Shown piece by piece: positions 16,748 to 25,487 of a stretch of 36,003 nucleotides of DNA. The stretch is from positions 1-36,003 of the forward strand of contig JALSNJ010000024.1 in assembly GCA_026987025.1 (NCBI GenBank). The letters run 5' to 3'. This DNA is from Candidatus Aminicenantota bacterium. GTDB lineage: Bacteria > Acidobacteriota > Aminicenantia > S016-38. The position numbers and the translations under genes were made by a program. Below the pieces are notes generated by a model that saw only the letters and a list, made by a program, of their open reading frames with translations, made no database searches and was not told the origin of the DNA. Within the stretch, counting starts at the first letter, position 1. The number at the start of each line of letters is the position of its first letter.

Positions 16748-16809
16748 CCGCTTAGAAAAAACATCAAAAGGCCAATAATAAAAAGACCCACTATGCGCCC
16801 TTTTCTCAT

Positions 16810-17196
16810 TCTATCCTCCGGCTTTTGATGGTATACTATGGAGGTCAAAAATCAGTTTTGATTTCTCCCTAATCCGATTACCCCCTAAGTAAGCCGCCCC
16901 CAGTGTTTTTGCTTCAATCCTTTAAGCGTAGGGGGAGCCTCTTCCGTTTCCCCTTTCCCCGAAAAGTCCTCATCCATTTTATCCTTTACTAACATGTTAA
17001 TATATTTTAGGCATAACTTCCGAAAATGTCAAGTTTTTCTGGAAGATTTACTTGAACCGAAGAATCCTTATTCGACAGACGGCCCTGCGGCTGAGCCGGT
17101 TTGGCGTTTGCACAAATTATCTTCGCCTTCCAGAGGTTCTCCTTTGTCTTGAAAATCCTGGGAGGAAATCCTATCATGATAAAAGGAGGACAGGCG
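16810..17196. other. divergent intergenic region (387 bp)
   Basis: This separates the minus-strand surface operon from the plus-strand sulfur-uptake genes and must hold both promoters. A TATACT/GTATAC core lies at 16831-16837, about 25 bases upstream of the surface-operon start, but I could not pair it with a good -35 box. An AT-rich stretch at 16990-17012 (TTAATATATTTTAG) is a plausible promoter area for the transporter gene. I see no tRNA, clear riboswitch or conserved ORF. Confidence 0.5.
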
Positions 17197-18216
17197 ATGC
17201 TTGAAATAGCGATTTTGGGATTTTTATTCGGGGCTTTCATCGTTTACGGCCGGTTGAACAAGTATGACACCATCAGCGGACTGGCCACCCTGGAGGACCT
17301 GACCGTGGCGAAGGCCCTTCTGGTCGCCGTAGGTCTCGGGATCGTCCTTCTCTCCTTTGAGATCAGCCTCGGCCTTGCCTCTTACCATGTGAAACCCTTT
17401 GTCCTGGGAGGGGTAATTATCGGTGGCATCGCCTTCGGAATCGGGATGGCCGTTTTAGGATACTGTCCGGGCACCCTGGTGATCTCAGCAGGCGAAGGCT
17501 CTCTGGATGCCATCATCGGCATAATAGGAGGGCTTTCGGGAGGGCTCGTTTTCACGATTTCGCTGCCTTCTATCAAGGGAATCCTGGGTCCTTCGCTGGG
17601 CAAAGTATCCGCAGCCTCGTTTGTTGGGAATAACAGTCTTCTGTATTTTTTAATTGCTGTTGCCGTGGGCGTATTTATGATTTACCTTGCCTTTTTCCTC
17701 AATAAAAGGGAGGGGAGGGCGGATAAAAAGTGGCTTTATTCAGGGGTATTGCTGGGACTTCTGGACCCGATTGTATTCCTAAAAGCCGTGGAGAACAGAC
17801 CCATCGGCGCTTCAACTGCCTATCCATATCTGTTCGACAGGATTGGGGGTTTGACATCCAGTCCATACTTTATAAAGATTCAAAAGCCAGGCCATTGGGA
17901 GGTGGTTTTCCTCACAGGGGCTTTAATCGCGGGCTTTGTTATTGCGATTGTGAAAGGGGAGTTTTCGTTTAAACTAATTCACTCAAGATGGGAAAAGTAT
18001 AAGGGAAGTTCAGTATTAAAAAGAGTTTTTTATTCGTTTCTTGGTGGTTTTATCCTTATCTTTGGAGCAAGGATGGCAGGGGGCTGCACCAGCGGGCACA
18101 TTCTATCGGGCGGCATGCAGCTTGCGATAAGCAGCCTGGTTTTTGCTCTCTTCGCCTTCCTGAGCCTCGTCATAACGGGGAGACTCTTTTACAGAAAAGG
18201 GCATAACAATGATTAA
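17197..18216 (+). CDS. YeeE/YedE (TsuA-type) sulfur-compound transporter
   Basis: This is a polytopic membrane protein of 339 residues, the usual size for full-length YeeE/YedE. I chose ATG 17197 because AAAGGAGG precedes it by 7 nt; an upstream in-frame ATG at 17176 is possible. Hallmarks are GYCPGTLV near residue 90 and GARMAGGCTSGHILSGG near residue 300, which carry the conserved cysteines that handle thiosulfate in TsuA. Two pseudo-symmetric halves of about five helices each are visible. It overlaps the AcfC-type binding protein by 8 nt, so the pair is an operon. I infer uptake of thiosulfate or a related sulfur oxyanion; the substrate is not shown by sequence. Confidence 0.85.
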   Translation: MLEIAILGFLFGAFIVYGRLNKYDTISGLATLEDLTVAKALLVAVGLGIVLLSFEISLGLASYHVKPFVLGGVIIGGIAFGIGMAVLGYCPGTLVISAGEGSLDAIIGIIGGLSGGLVFTISLPSIKGILGPSLGKVSAASFVGNNSLLYFLIAVAVGVFMIYLAFFLNKREGRADKKWLYSGVLLGLLDPIVFLKAVENRPIGASTAYPYLFDRIGGLTSSPYFIKIQKPGHWEVVFLTGALIAGFVIAIVKGEFSFKLIHSRWEKYKGSSVLKRVFYSFLGGFILIFGARMAGGCTSGHILSGGMQLAISSLVFALFAFLSLVITGRLFYRKGHNND

Positions 18217-18991
18217 AACATTCAAAACCTTTGATGGGCTCTGGCTCCGGGGGTTCCTCCTGCTGTGTTTTATATTTCTTACTTCTGCCCAGGCCGGGAA
18301 TAAAATCCAAATTTACGGCCCTGGGGGGCCTTTCCCGCCGATGAACGAGGCGGCAAAGATGTTTTCTCAGAAGTACGGAGTTGATGTGGTCGTGACGAAG
18401 GGGCCGGTGGAGAGGTGGATAAAAAGGGCCAGGAAAAACGCTGACCTTATTTACAGCGGAGCCGAGTTTATGATGAGAAACTTCGTGTGGTTAATGGAGG
18501 GTAAAATAGACGAGGCTACGATAAAACCCCTTTATCTAAGACCGTCGGGTATATTGGTCCGCAAGGGCAACCCCAAACACATAAGGGGATTTGAGGACCT
18601 GCTAAAGCCTGGAATTAAAATTATGGTGGTAAACGGGGCAGGGCAATTGGGCCTATGGGAGGACATGGCTGCGAAGCAGGGAAAAATTGAAACCCTCAGG
18701 GCCTTCAAGAAGAACATAGTTTATTTTGCCCGAAACAGCGCAGAGGCCAAAAACAAATGGCTCAGCGACCCGGAAATAGATGCGTGGCTCATATGGAACA
18801 TCTGGCAGGTATCAAACCCTGAGATAGCGGACTTTGTGCCCGTTTCAAAGAAGTATGTAATTTACCGGGATTGCGGAGTGGCCCTGACATTCAAGGGGGA
18901 GAAAAACCCCCTGGCGAGGAAATTCTACGAATTTTTATCCTCAAAGGAAGCGGCCAAAATCTTCAGAAAATGGGGCTGGATAACCCAGTGA
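18209..18991 (+). CDS. acfC: AcfC-type periplasmic substrate-binding protein
   Basis: This 260-residue protein has a signal peptide (about residues 1-30, GFLLLCFIFLTSAQA). It matches the AcfC branch of class II periplasmic binding proteins, related to sulfate and molybdate binders. The telling phrases are IYGPGGPFPPMNEAA, ADLIYSGAEFMM, LYLRPSGILVRKGNPK, VVNGAGQLGLWEDMA and DAWLIWNIWQVSNPEIADFV, all in family order. No ABC permease or ATPase lies nearby. The coupled partner is the YeeE-type transporter, so the binding protein may feed it. AcfC was named as an accessory colonisation factor in Vibrio cholerae; that role need not apply here. Its start ATGATTAA overlaps the transporter stop. Confidence 0.85.
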   Translation: MIKTFKTFDGLWLRGFLLLCFIFLTSAQAGNKIQIYGPGGPFPPMNEAAKMFSQKYGVDVVVTKGPVERWIKRARKNADLIYSGAEFMMRNFVWLMEGKIDEATIKPLYLRPSGILVRKGNPKHIRGFEDLLKPGIKIMVVNGAGQLGLWEDMAAKQGKIETLRAFKKNIVYFARNSAEAKNKWLSDPEIDAWLIWNIWQVSNPEIADFVPVSKKYVIYRDCGVALTFKGEKNPLARKFYEFLSSKEAAKIFRKWGWITQ

Positions 18992-19000
18992 AAGGCTCGG

Positions 19001-19020
19001 GGAACCCTGCGGGATGTTCC
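19001..19020 (+). terminator. weak hairpin after acfC
   Basis: GGAAC at 19001-19005 pairs with GTTCC at 19016-19020, with further CCC/GGG pairing inside. It follows the acfC stop and precedes the mod promoter, where a terminator is expected, but it has no T-run. Confidence 0.25.
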
Positions 19021-19056
19021 AGAATTTGAGGGAGAGCAGTGAACGCCCCCTGGCCT

Positions 19057-19092
19057 TTGACTTCTCTTCCTGAGAGTTATATAATATTGAAT
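19057..19092 (+). promoter_or_regulatory. leaderless promoter of the type III R-M operon
   Basis: TTGACT at 19057-19062 and a perfect TATAAT at 19080-19085 are separated by 17 bases. Only seven bases separate the -10 box from ATG 19093, so transcription should begin at or next to the start codon. There is no Shine-Dalgarno. A leaderless mRNA is inferred. Confidence 0.8.
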
Positions 19093-21111
19093 ATGAAGAA
19101 AACGAGTATACAAATTGAAACTATAATTAATTTGCTTAGAGAAGGGAAACCTCTTCCTGAGGAATACAGATGGCTTTTGTTTGAGGGGAAGCAGGAGACA
19201 GAGCTTATTTATGCAGGGAAAACAAGGGATGTTGATGTTTTAACAGAGACAATGGCTGTGCCTTTGCAAAAAGTTAAAGTCTTTGGAGATGTTAAAGATG
19301 AGGAATGGCACAATATGTTGATATTTGGAGATAATTTACAGGTTCTAAAAACACTTCTTAAAATGAAAGAAGAAGGAAAGTTAAAAAATGCAGATGGGAC
19401 AAAGGGAGTGAGGTTGATTTATATAGATCCACCGTTTGCTACTAAACAAGAATTTATGGCAAAGAATGGAGAAAAAGCCTATCAGGATAAAATTATTGGA
19501 GCTCAGTTTTTGGAATGGTTAAGGAAAAGATTGATTTTATTGAGAGAACTTTTGAGTGATGATGGAAGTATTTATGTGCATCTGGATTGGAAGATGGGGC
19601 ATTATGTAAAGGTGTTGATGGATGAGGTTTTTAGGAATAATTTTTTAGGAGAAATTGTAGTTGGGAGGATTAAGAAAAGCGATAAAAATGTAAAGTTTTT
19701 TAATACCGCAATTGATTCTCTTTATGTTTATAGTAAAAGAGCAGATATCTGGGTATTTCATCCGGTTGCTTTCAAAATATTAAAAAAGGGTTATTGGCAT
19801 TCCCTTGACGCACCAGGAGAAGGAGAGGCGAGAATATTTTTCGGCAAATTAATTTCTCCTCCTCCTGGCAGGCATTGGATGTGGGATCAGAAAAGGATAG
19901 ATGAAGCGATAGAAAAAGGCATACTTAGATTAAATCCACGAACAGGAAAACCAGAATACTGGGTGGAGCCAGAAAGAGAACAATATTTAGATTCAAACTG
20001 GACAGATATCTCTGCTTACTCTTTTACTACAGGGTTTCCAACCGAAAAAAGTGAACCACTCCTTGAACGCATAATCAAAGCATCCTCCAACGAAGGAGAC
20101 ATAGTCCTTGATGCTTTTGCCGGAAGTGGCACAACAGGAGCAGTGGCAGAAAAACTTGGCAGAAGATGGATAATGATTGATTCTTCAAAGTTTGCCATTT
20201 ATACGATGATAAAGAGGATGCTTAATTTGAAGGAAAAAATTGGTAACAAAGGCAAGCCTTTAAAACCAAGGCCTTTTGCTGTCTATAATGCCGGACTTTA
20301 TGATATGAAGATTTTAAAGAAGTTGCCTTTCAGGGAGTATCGCAAATTTGCTTTAGAGCTATTTCAATGCAAAGATGAACCTCATACATTGGCAGGGATT
20401 GAACTTGACGGATATTTAGGGCAGGATCATGTTTATGTTTTTAGATGGAAGAAAAACGGAAATGGTAAAACGGAATATGTAATGGATAGAGGCTTTATTG
20501 ATAACCTTCATTCTATTTTAGGAAATAGAATCGGAAAAAGATTCTTTATTATTGCTCCTGCGGCAAGTGTGATGTTTTTGGAAGATTACATTGAGAAGGA
20601 TGGAATTAGATACTATGTATTGAGAATCCCTTATTCTGTTATAGATGAACTTCATAAAAAGAATTCCAAAGCACTAAAACAACCCACAGCAGATATGAAT
20701 GTGAATGATGTAATGGAACAGGTTGGCTTTGATTTTATTTATCCTCCAGATGTTGAGTGTGAGTATTATATTGAAGACAGAGGGGGACAGATGGAATTAG
20801 GTAAAGAAAATAAAGAGGCCGTGATAAGAATTAAAGGTTTCAGGAGCAACATTATCTCCAAAAAGCCAATTCCAGAAGAAGAATTAGGCCTAAAATCCCT
20901 TTCAATGGTAATGATTGATTATGATTATAACGGTGAATATTTTGATATGGACGATAAATGGTTTGCTTCTGACTTAGAGAAAAATAATTATGAGATTAGA
21001 TTTCCGGTAGAAAAATTAACTGACAGAATGATGATAATTTATATGGATGTTTTTGGGAATGAGAGGAAGGAGATAAAAGGGAAGAAGGATTTTAAATTAA
21101 AAAGGAAGTAA
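19093..21111 (+). CDS. mod: type III restriction-modification DNA methyltransferase (Mod)
   Basis: This 672-residue adenine N6-methyltransferase would methylate one strand of an asymmetric site using S-adenosylmethionine and also provide target recognition to the Mod-Res complex. Catalytic motif IV is YIDPPF at about residues 110-115, and the SAM-binding motif FAGSGTTG is at about 341-348. This IV-then-I order is the beta class used by type III Mod. The region between them is the likely target-recognition domain, and about 240 further residues follow motif I. I chose ATG 19093 over an upstream TTG because the promoter sits just before it. The next gene starts 2 nt after the stop. The AT-rich composition differs sharply from the preceding operon, suggesting transfer. 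Confidence 0.9.
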   Translation: MKKTSIQIETIINLLREGKPLPEEYRWLLFEGKQETELIYAGKTRDVDVLTETMAVPLQKVKVFGDVKDEEWHNMLIFGDNLQVLKTLLKMKEEGKLKNADGTKGVRLIYIDPPFATKQEFMAKNGEKAYQDKIIGAQFLEWLRKRLILLRELLSDDGSIYVHLDWKMGHYVKVLMDEVFRNNFLGEIVVGRIKKSDKNVKFFNTAIDSLYVYSKRADIWVFHPVAFKILKKGYWHSLDAPGEGEARIFFGKLISPPPGRHWMWDQKRIDEAIEKGILRLNPRTGKPEYWVEPEREQYLDSNWTDISAYSFTTGFPTEKSEPLLERIIKASSNEGDIVLDAFAGSGTTGAVAEKLGRRWIMIDSSKFAIYTMIKRMLNLKEKIGNKGKPLKPRPFAVYNAGLYDMKILKKLPFREYRKFALELFQCKDEPHTLAGIELDGYLGQDHVYVFRWKKNGNGKTEYVMDRGFIDNLHSILGNRIGKRFFIIAPAASVMFLEDYIEKDGIRYYVLRIPYSVIDELHKKNSKALKQPTADMNVNDVMEQVGFDFIYPPDVECEYYIEDRGGQMELGKENKEAVIRIKGFRSNIISKKPIPEEELGLKSLSMVMIDYDYNGEYFDMDDKWFASDLEKNNYEIRFPVEKLTDRMMIIYMDVFGNERKEIKGKKDFKLKRK

Positions 21112-21113
21112 CT

Positions 21114-22880
21114 ATGCAAGTAGTAAGATTTAAGATTAAAAATTATAAATCAATTGAAGATTCGGGTTGGTGTTATTTAGATAAAAGAATAACTATTTTA
21201 GCAGGCAGAAATGAAGCTGGTAAAACGGCTATTTTAGAAGCTTTGGAGGATTTTAATATTAATAAAAATATCAGGGAAGAAGCTAAACCTATTTGGAATG
21301 AAAAAGTTATTCCAGAAATAGAGATTGAGATAGAATTAAATAAAGGCGAAAAGAGAGAAATTGAAGAACCTTTGGGAAGCAAATTAAATAAACCTAATAT
21401 CTATATAACTAAGAAATTCCCGAATCAATATACAATTAGCAATTTTGATGAAGTAATTGGAAACCAAAAGAATTTAGAGAAGATCAAAAAAGAGGCTGAA
21501 TCTTTAATTCATCTACTAACGAGCAAGTTGCAAAATTTTCCCATAAAACCTGAATTATTAAAAAATCCACAGAATTTATTAACTACCCTAAATCGATATC
21601 AGCTTCAATTCATTCCTAATCTACAACCTCAAGAAGTTGAAAAAATAAAACAAGACTTTGAAAAATTAAAACAGTTGGCAAACAATTTGATAGATCTCAA
21701 TCCTAATAAATTTCTTGAAATTATAAAAAGATATCTGCCGAATTTTATTTTGTTTAAGACCTTTGAAGACATCTTGCCGGATTCTATTCCAATATCTCAA
21801 GCTCAAACCACCCCTATAATTTCCGATCTCGGTATAGTTACAGACTTTGATTTTTCTAAAATCCAACCAACAATTGATATGGCTGTAAGAGCGAAAGAGA
21901 AGGAAAAAATAAATCTTAAGTTTAGAGAAGAATACAGAGAATTCTGGACGCAAGATAATGCTCATTTATATGTAGATTTTGATTCAAGTAATATTTATTT
22001 TCTATTTAAAGAAGGAGAGCACTTTTTTAAACCCAAAATGAGAAGTAAAGGGAAACAGTGGCATTTTGCTTTTTATGTAAGAGTGACAGCAAGAAGTGTG
22101 GAAGAGACAAGAAATGTGATTTTAATTGATGAACCGGGATTGTTTTTACATGCTAAAGCACAAAAGGAAATTCTCAAAAAATTAAAAGAAATCTCATCAA
22201 ATGTTCAAATAATTTATACAACCCATTCTCCTTATTTGATTCCAAGTAATGAATTATATAGGTTAAGATTAGTAATAAAGAAAAAAGAAGACAGAGGAAC
22301 TGTTATAGAAAAAATTACAGCGAAAGCGGACAAAGAAACTTTATCTCCTATATTAACTGCTATTGGAGAAGATTTATCGGTTGGTATAAGGGTAGATAAA
22401 AAGAATAGTATAGTGGTTGAAGGATATTCAGATTATTTATGGCTAATATCTTGGAGAAATTTATTAAACATTGATGAGGAACTGAATTTTATTCCTGCTG
22501 TGGGTGGTGGTTCTACTGTTCATGTTGGTTCTATATTATTTGGATGGGGTCTCGAGCCTGTATTTGTGTTGGATAATGATCAACAAGGAAAAGCAGCAAG
22601 AAAGAAACTAGAAAAAGAATTAGGCATAGGAAGTGAAAGAATATTATTAATTCCTTTTGATGAAGATGGAGAAATTGAAGATCTATATTCTGATGAGGAA
22701 AAGAAAAAATTAGGAATTACTTCTAAGAATAAGAAAAGCAAGACAATTGTAGCTCATCAATTTTTGCAGCAGGTAGAGAGGAAAGAGGTAAGACCTGAAG
22801 ACTTTCCGCAGGCTAAAGAAAACTTTGAGAAATTATTTGAACAGTTAACAAATATTGTCAAAGGAAATAACCATGCCTGA
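21114..22880 (+). CDS. OLD-family ATP-dependent nuclease (ATPase + TOPRIM)
   Basis: This 588-residue protein has an ABC/SMC-like ATPase with Walker A GRNEAGKT (residues 31-38), a coiled-coil-prone middle with an Asn/Leu-rich stretch (about 110-260), Walker B ILIDEPGLFLHA (about 335-346) and a switch His in TTHSPYL. A C-terminal TOPRIM domain has the catalytic Glu in VVEGYSDYLW (about 433-440) and the acidic pair in VLDNDQQG (about 485-492). This is the class 1 OLD architecture, whose members are phage-defence nucleases. It lies between mod (2-nt gap) and res (8-nt overlap), so it is co-translated with the R-M system. Typical type III systems have only mod and res, so its role here as a third subunit or independent effector is inference. 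Confidence 0.85.
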   Translation: MQVVRFKIKNYKSIEDSGWCYLDKRITILAGRNEAGKTAILEALEDFNINKNIREEAKPIWNEKVIPEIEIEIELNKGEKREIEEPLGSKLNKPNIYITKKFPNQYTISNFDEVIGNQKNLEKIKKEAESLIHLLTSKLQNFPIKPELLKNPQNLLTTLNRYQLQFIPNLQPQEVEKIKQDFEKLKQLANNLIDLNPNKFLEIIKRYLPNFILFKTFEDILPDSIPISQAQTTPIISDLGIVTDFDFSKIQPTIDMAVRAKEKEKINLKFREEYREFWTQDNAHLYVDFDSSNIYFLFKEGEHFFKPKMRSKGKQWHFAFYVRVTARSVEETRNVILIDEPGLFLHAKAQKEILKKLKEISSNVQIIYTTHSPYLIPSNELYRLRLVIKKKEDRGTVIEKITAKADKETLSPILTAIGEDLSVGIRVDKKNSIVVEGYSDYLWLISWRNLLNIDEELNFIPAVGGGSTVHVGSILFGWGLEPVFVLDNDQQGKAARKKLEKELGIGSERILLIPFDEDGEIEDLYSDEEKKKLGITSKNKKSKTIVAHQFLQQVERKEVRPEDFPQAKENFEKLFEQLTNIVKGNNHA

Positions 22881-25386
22881 GATATTTACCATAAAAGCAA
22901 GTGATTTGGTTTTAAGGGTGTCGGAGAATGTGGATCCGGCAAGGTTTGATGTTTCCAAATATGAAGCATTTCTGGATGCTTTGTGTGGGACAAGGGAGTT
23001 TCAGAAAGAAGCGATAAGAACTGTTTTAAGATATTTTCTTGGTGGAAGATATAGGAATTTAAGGGATTTAGCAGAAGAAAATTACTATCAAAATCCCAAT
23101 TTAAGAGAGCTTTATCCTACTTTTTCTGATTTTGAAAGACATCTTCAGCTTCCTGAGAAACTTTCCTGCACAATAGATTTAGCAACGGGAACAGGGAAAA
23201 GTTATGTCCTTTATGGAATTGCGAGGATTATGCTTGCTGAAGGTGTGGTGGATAGGGTTCTGGTGCTTGCTCCTTCCACTACTATTGAGAAAGGATTAAC
23301 AGAAAAATTCAGGCAATTATCGGCAGATGTAGATTTATTAAGACTTATCCCAGAGGACGCCAAGATAAGAAATCCAAGGATTATAAATGCTACAGAGACA
23401 ATAAGAGCAGGTGATATTTGTATTGAAAATATCCATGCAGTTTATGAGTATGTTAGATCCTCTGTTGAAGATAGTTTAACTGGCAGAGGTGAAACCACCC
23501 TTGTTTTAAACGATGAAGTTCACCATGCCTATAATCCACCAGGTAGAGATCGGGCAATAAAGAAGTGGAAGGAATTTTTGTTGGATGAAAAATATAATTT
23601 TAAATACATAGTCGGAGCAACGGGAACGGCCTATATCGGTAATGATTATTTCACAGATGTTGTTTATAGATATTCTTTAAGGCAGGCAATAGAAGAAAGA
23701 ACAGTTAAGACCATAAGATATGTTGCAGAAGACAGTCCGGGGGGAGAAGATGAGAAGTTTCAGAAGATTTATGATAACCACTTGGAAAACAAGTTGCGAT
23801 ATAGAAAGATAAAGCCTCTCACAATTATCGTCACAAAAGACATCCGTGCCTGCAAAAGATTAACTGAAAAATGGATTAATTTTATCTCTCAAAAAGAAAC
23901 TATTCCTAAATATGAGGCTGAAAGAAAAGTTTTGATAGTAACTTCCGCAAGAGAGCATAAAGAAAATGTATTGAAATTAGATAGAGTGGATGAAAAAGAT
24001 AATCCTGTAGAATGGATCACCTCTGTTAGTATGCTTACAGAAGGTTGGGATGTAAAAAATGTTTTTCAGATTGTACCTCATGAAGAAAGGGCTTTTAATT
24101 CAAAACTATTGATTGCTCAGGTTTTAGGAAGGGGTTTGAGAATACCAGAAGAATATAAAGGAGAACAGCCGGTAGTTACTGTTTTTAATCATGATAATTG
24201 GGCAAGGAATATTAAGCACTTGGTGGAAGAGGTGATGGAGATTGAAAAGAAATTGTATTCTTATCCTATTGAAAAAGAAAAAGATTATAATTTTGAGATT
24301 TATCAGATTGAGTATAAAAAAAAGGAAATAGAAGAGGAGTTTCCGCAAGAGGAGCCTTATGAGTTGCTTAAGAAAGGATATATAACTTTTTCTTCTCAAC
24401 TTGAAGGGGTGGAAAAAGAGACGGTTTATGAGAGGGTTTTAACCGGTGTCAGGGAGAAGAAAACAACTTATATAACTTATAGAATGTATTCGGTAGATGA
24501 GGTAGCTCAGGAAATTTGGAATAGATTAAAGGTGTTTGATGTAGAAGAAGGGACTACCTATTCTAAAAAATTTACAAAGGAAAGAATAAAAGAAGTGCTC
24601 AGGAATTCCTTGGATAAAATTGACTGGGATAAAGATACAATAACTGAGGAAAATTACAGAAAAGCATTACAGGCTTTTGGTGTAATTAAAAGGAGAAGAG
24701 CAAAAACTTTGAGATTTAAGATAGAAGGTGAGGAGTTAAAGAAACTCTCTACTAAAGAATTAAAGAAAACTTCTTTGGGAATTGGTTCTTTCCGGAGAGG
24801 AGCTTCAGTATTCTTTGATGAAGATTCTCTGGATAAAAGTTTGGAAGAGGATATAACAATACTTAAGGAATTGATAGAAGATGAAACACTTCCCAGAATG
24901 GCTATTAAAGAAGTGAGGAACAAATTCAAATTTAAGACACCTTTAAATGTTGTATTCACCCATTCCGAACCTGAAAGAAAGTTTGTTGAAAAGTTGATAG
25001 CCAATTCAGATTTAATTGATGCATGGATAAAGTCAAGAGATACAGGTTTCTATAGTATAGATTATTCATGGAGAAAGGGAGAACACCCAAAGCAGGGAGA
25101 GTTTAATCCAGATTTCTTTATAAAAGTTGGGAATAAAAGATTAGTAATAGAAATAAAGGAAGATGTTTTAATTGACAAAATAAAGGAAAATGGAGATTTA
25201 GCTAAGGAAACGAGGGCTAAATATAGATATGCGATGGAGCACTTCCAACGATTAAACAAATTGCAAGATGAGCATGTTTATTATTTTAGTTTCCTGATCC
25301 CGTCAGATTTTGATAACTTTTTTGGAGTATTGAGGAAGAGTGAATTTCCCGGGTTTAAATCAAAATTGGATGTAGAATTAGAATGA
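22873..25386 (+). CDS. res: type III restriction endonuclease subunit (Res)
   Basis: This 837-residue SF2 helicase-nuclease cuts DNA in complex with Mod after ATP-driven translocation or diffusion between sites. Motifs include Walker A DLATGTGKS (about residues 102-110), the DEVHHAY box (about 214-220), GATGTAY (about 253-259) and the motif V/VI region with TEGWDVKNV and QVLGRGLRIP (about 385-425). The C-terminal PD-(D/E)XK nuclease is seen as NPDFFIKVGNKRLVIEIK (about 744-761). I chose ATG 22873, which overlaps the OLD stop and has AAAGGA 8 nt upstream; a TTG six codons earlier is less likely. All expected motifs are present, so the enzyme should be active. Confidence 0.9.
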   Translation: MPEIFTIKASDLVLRVSENVDPARFDVSKYEAFLDALCGTREFQKEAIRTVLRYFLGGRYRNLRDLAEENYYQNPNLRELYPTFSDFERHLQLPEKLSCTIDLATGTGKSYVLYGIARIMLAEGVVDRVLVLAPSTTIEKGLTEKFRQLSADVDLLRLIPEDAKIRNPRIINATETIRAGDICIENIHAVYEYVRSSVEDSLTGRGETTLVLNDEVHHAYNPPGRDRAIKKWKEFLLDEKYNFKYIVGATGTAYIGNDYFTDVVYRYSLRQAIEERTVKTIRYVAEDSPGGEDEKFQKIYDNHLENKLRYRKIKPLTIIVTKDIRACKRLTEKWINFISQKETIPKYEAERKVLIVTSAREHKENVLKLDRVDEKDNPVEWITSVSMLTEGWDVKNVFQIVPHEERAFNSKLLIAQVLGRGLRIPEEYKGEQPVVTVFNHDNWARNIKHLVEEVMEIEKKLYSYPIEKEKDYNFEIYQIEYKKKEIEEEFPQEEPYELLKKGYITFSSQLEGVEKETVYERVLTGVREKKTTYITYRMYSVDEVAQEIWNRLKVFDVEEGTTYSKKFTKERIKEVLRNSLDKIDWDKDTITEENYRKALQAFGVIKRRRAKTLRFKIEGEELKKLSTKELKKTSLGIGSFRRGASVFFDEDSLDKSLEEDITILKELIEDETLPRMAIKEVRNKFKFKTPLNVVFTHSEPERKFVEKLIANSDLIDAWIKSRDTGFYSIDYSWRKGEHPKQGEFNPDFFIKVGNKRLVIEIKEDVLIDKIKENGDLAKETRAKYRYAMEHFQRLNKLQDEHVYYFSFLIPSDFDNFFGVLRKSEFPGFKSKLDVELE

Positions 25387-25395
25387 TATATCCTA

Positions 25396-25487
25396 TGACA
25401 TGCCCCCATTTTCGGAGAAATTTAATGTTATGGTTATATTATACACCATGGGATAGGCTCCATTGCCTGTAAAACTCCGCAGGGAGG
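25396..25487 (-). mobile_element. remnant of an IS3-type element end
   Basis: Ten bases after the res stop the sequence reads TGACATGCCCCCATTTTCGG, then GAGAAATTTA and, after a 16-base insertion, ATACACC, with TCCATTGCCTGTAAAACTCC further on. This matches the transposase-3' end of the element at 29900-30315 (GAGAAATTTATACACC, TCCATTTCCTGTAAAGCTCC). The outer end resembles the inverted repeat at the far side of that element, which reads inward TGACCTGCTCCCCAAATTTT. Its reading frame is destroyed. Confidence 0.65.

Larger units (their letters stand above)
14428..16809 (-). pseudogene. outer-membrane beta-barrel protein with three apparent one-base deletions
   Basis: The real start is probably ATG 16809, behind the Shine-Dalgarno GGAGG (GCCGGAGGATAGA). 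It encodes a signal peptide ending LFIIGLLMFFLSGC, a possible lipobox. The frame then shifts three times. Restoring one G in a G-run near 16736 gives FVGKG-VKTTPEK. Restoring one base near 16308 joins VWPGD to SAIEELPADSGAG. Restoring one C near 15983 joins FVSPVSP to VKLSFLYLADADG. The reconstructed protein is about 795 residues: an N-terminal region followed by a C-terminal barrel of alternating aromatic strands. This type is commonly encoded beside DUF11 giants. It heads the surface operon. Two of the three lesions lie in homopolymers, so consensus error is possible. Confidence 0.65.

Noticed and set aside
1079-16809. Genome-wide alternative genetic code in which TAA/TAG are sense codons
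   Set aside because: Intact genes nearby end normally at TAA or TAG (mod TAA 21109-21111, nagZ TAG 33811-33813, DUF1573 TAG 159-161), so a global reassignment does not fit. Local readthrough stays open.
16827-16839. 13-mer GATGGTATACTAT shared with 27758-27770
   Set aside because: A 13-mer match is expected by chance in 36 kb, and the shared part is mostly a -10-type core. It is not evidence of a shared regulator.
17007-17240. Minus-strand 77-codon frame upstream of the YeeE-type gene
   Set aside because: It overlaps the Shine-Dalgarno and start of the transporter and shows no family features.
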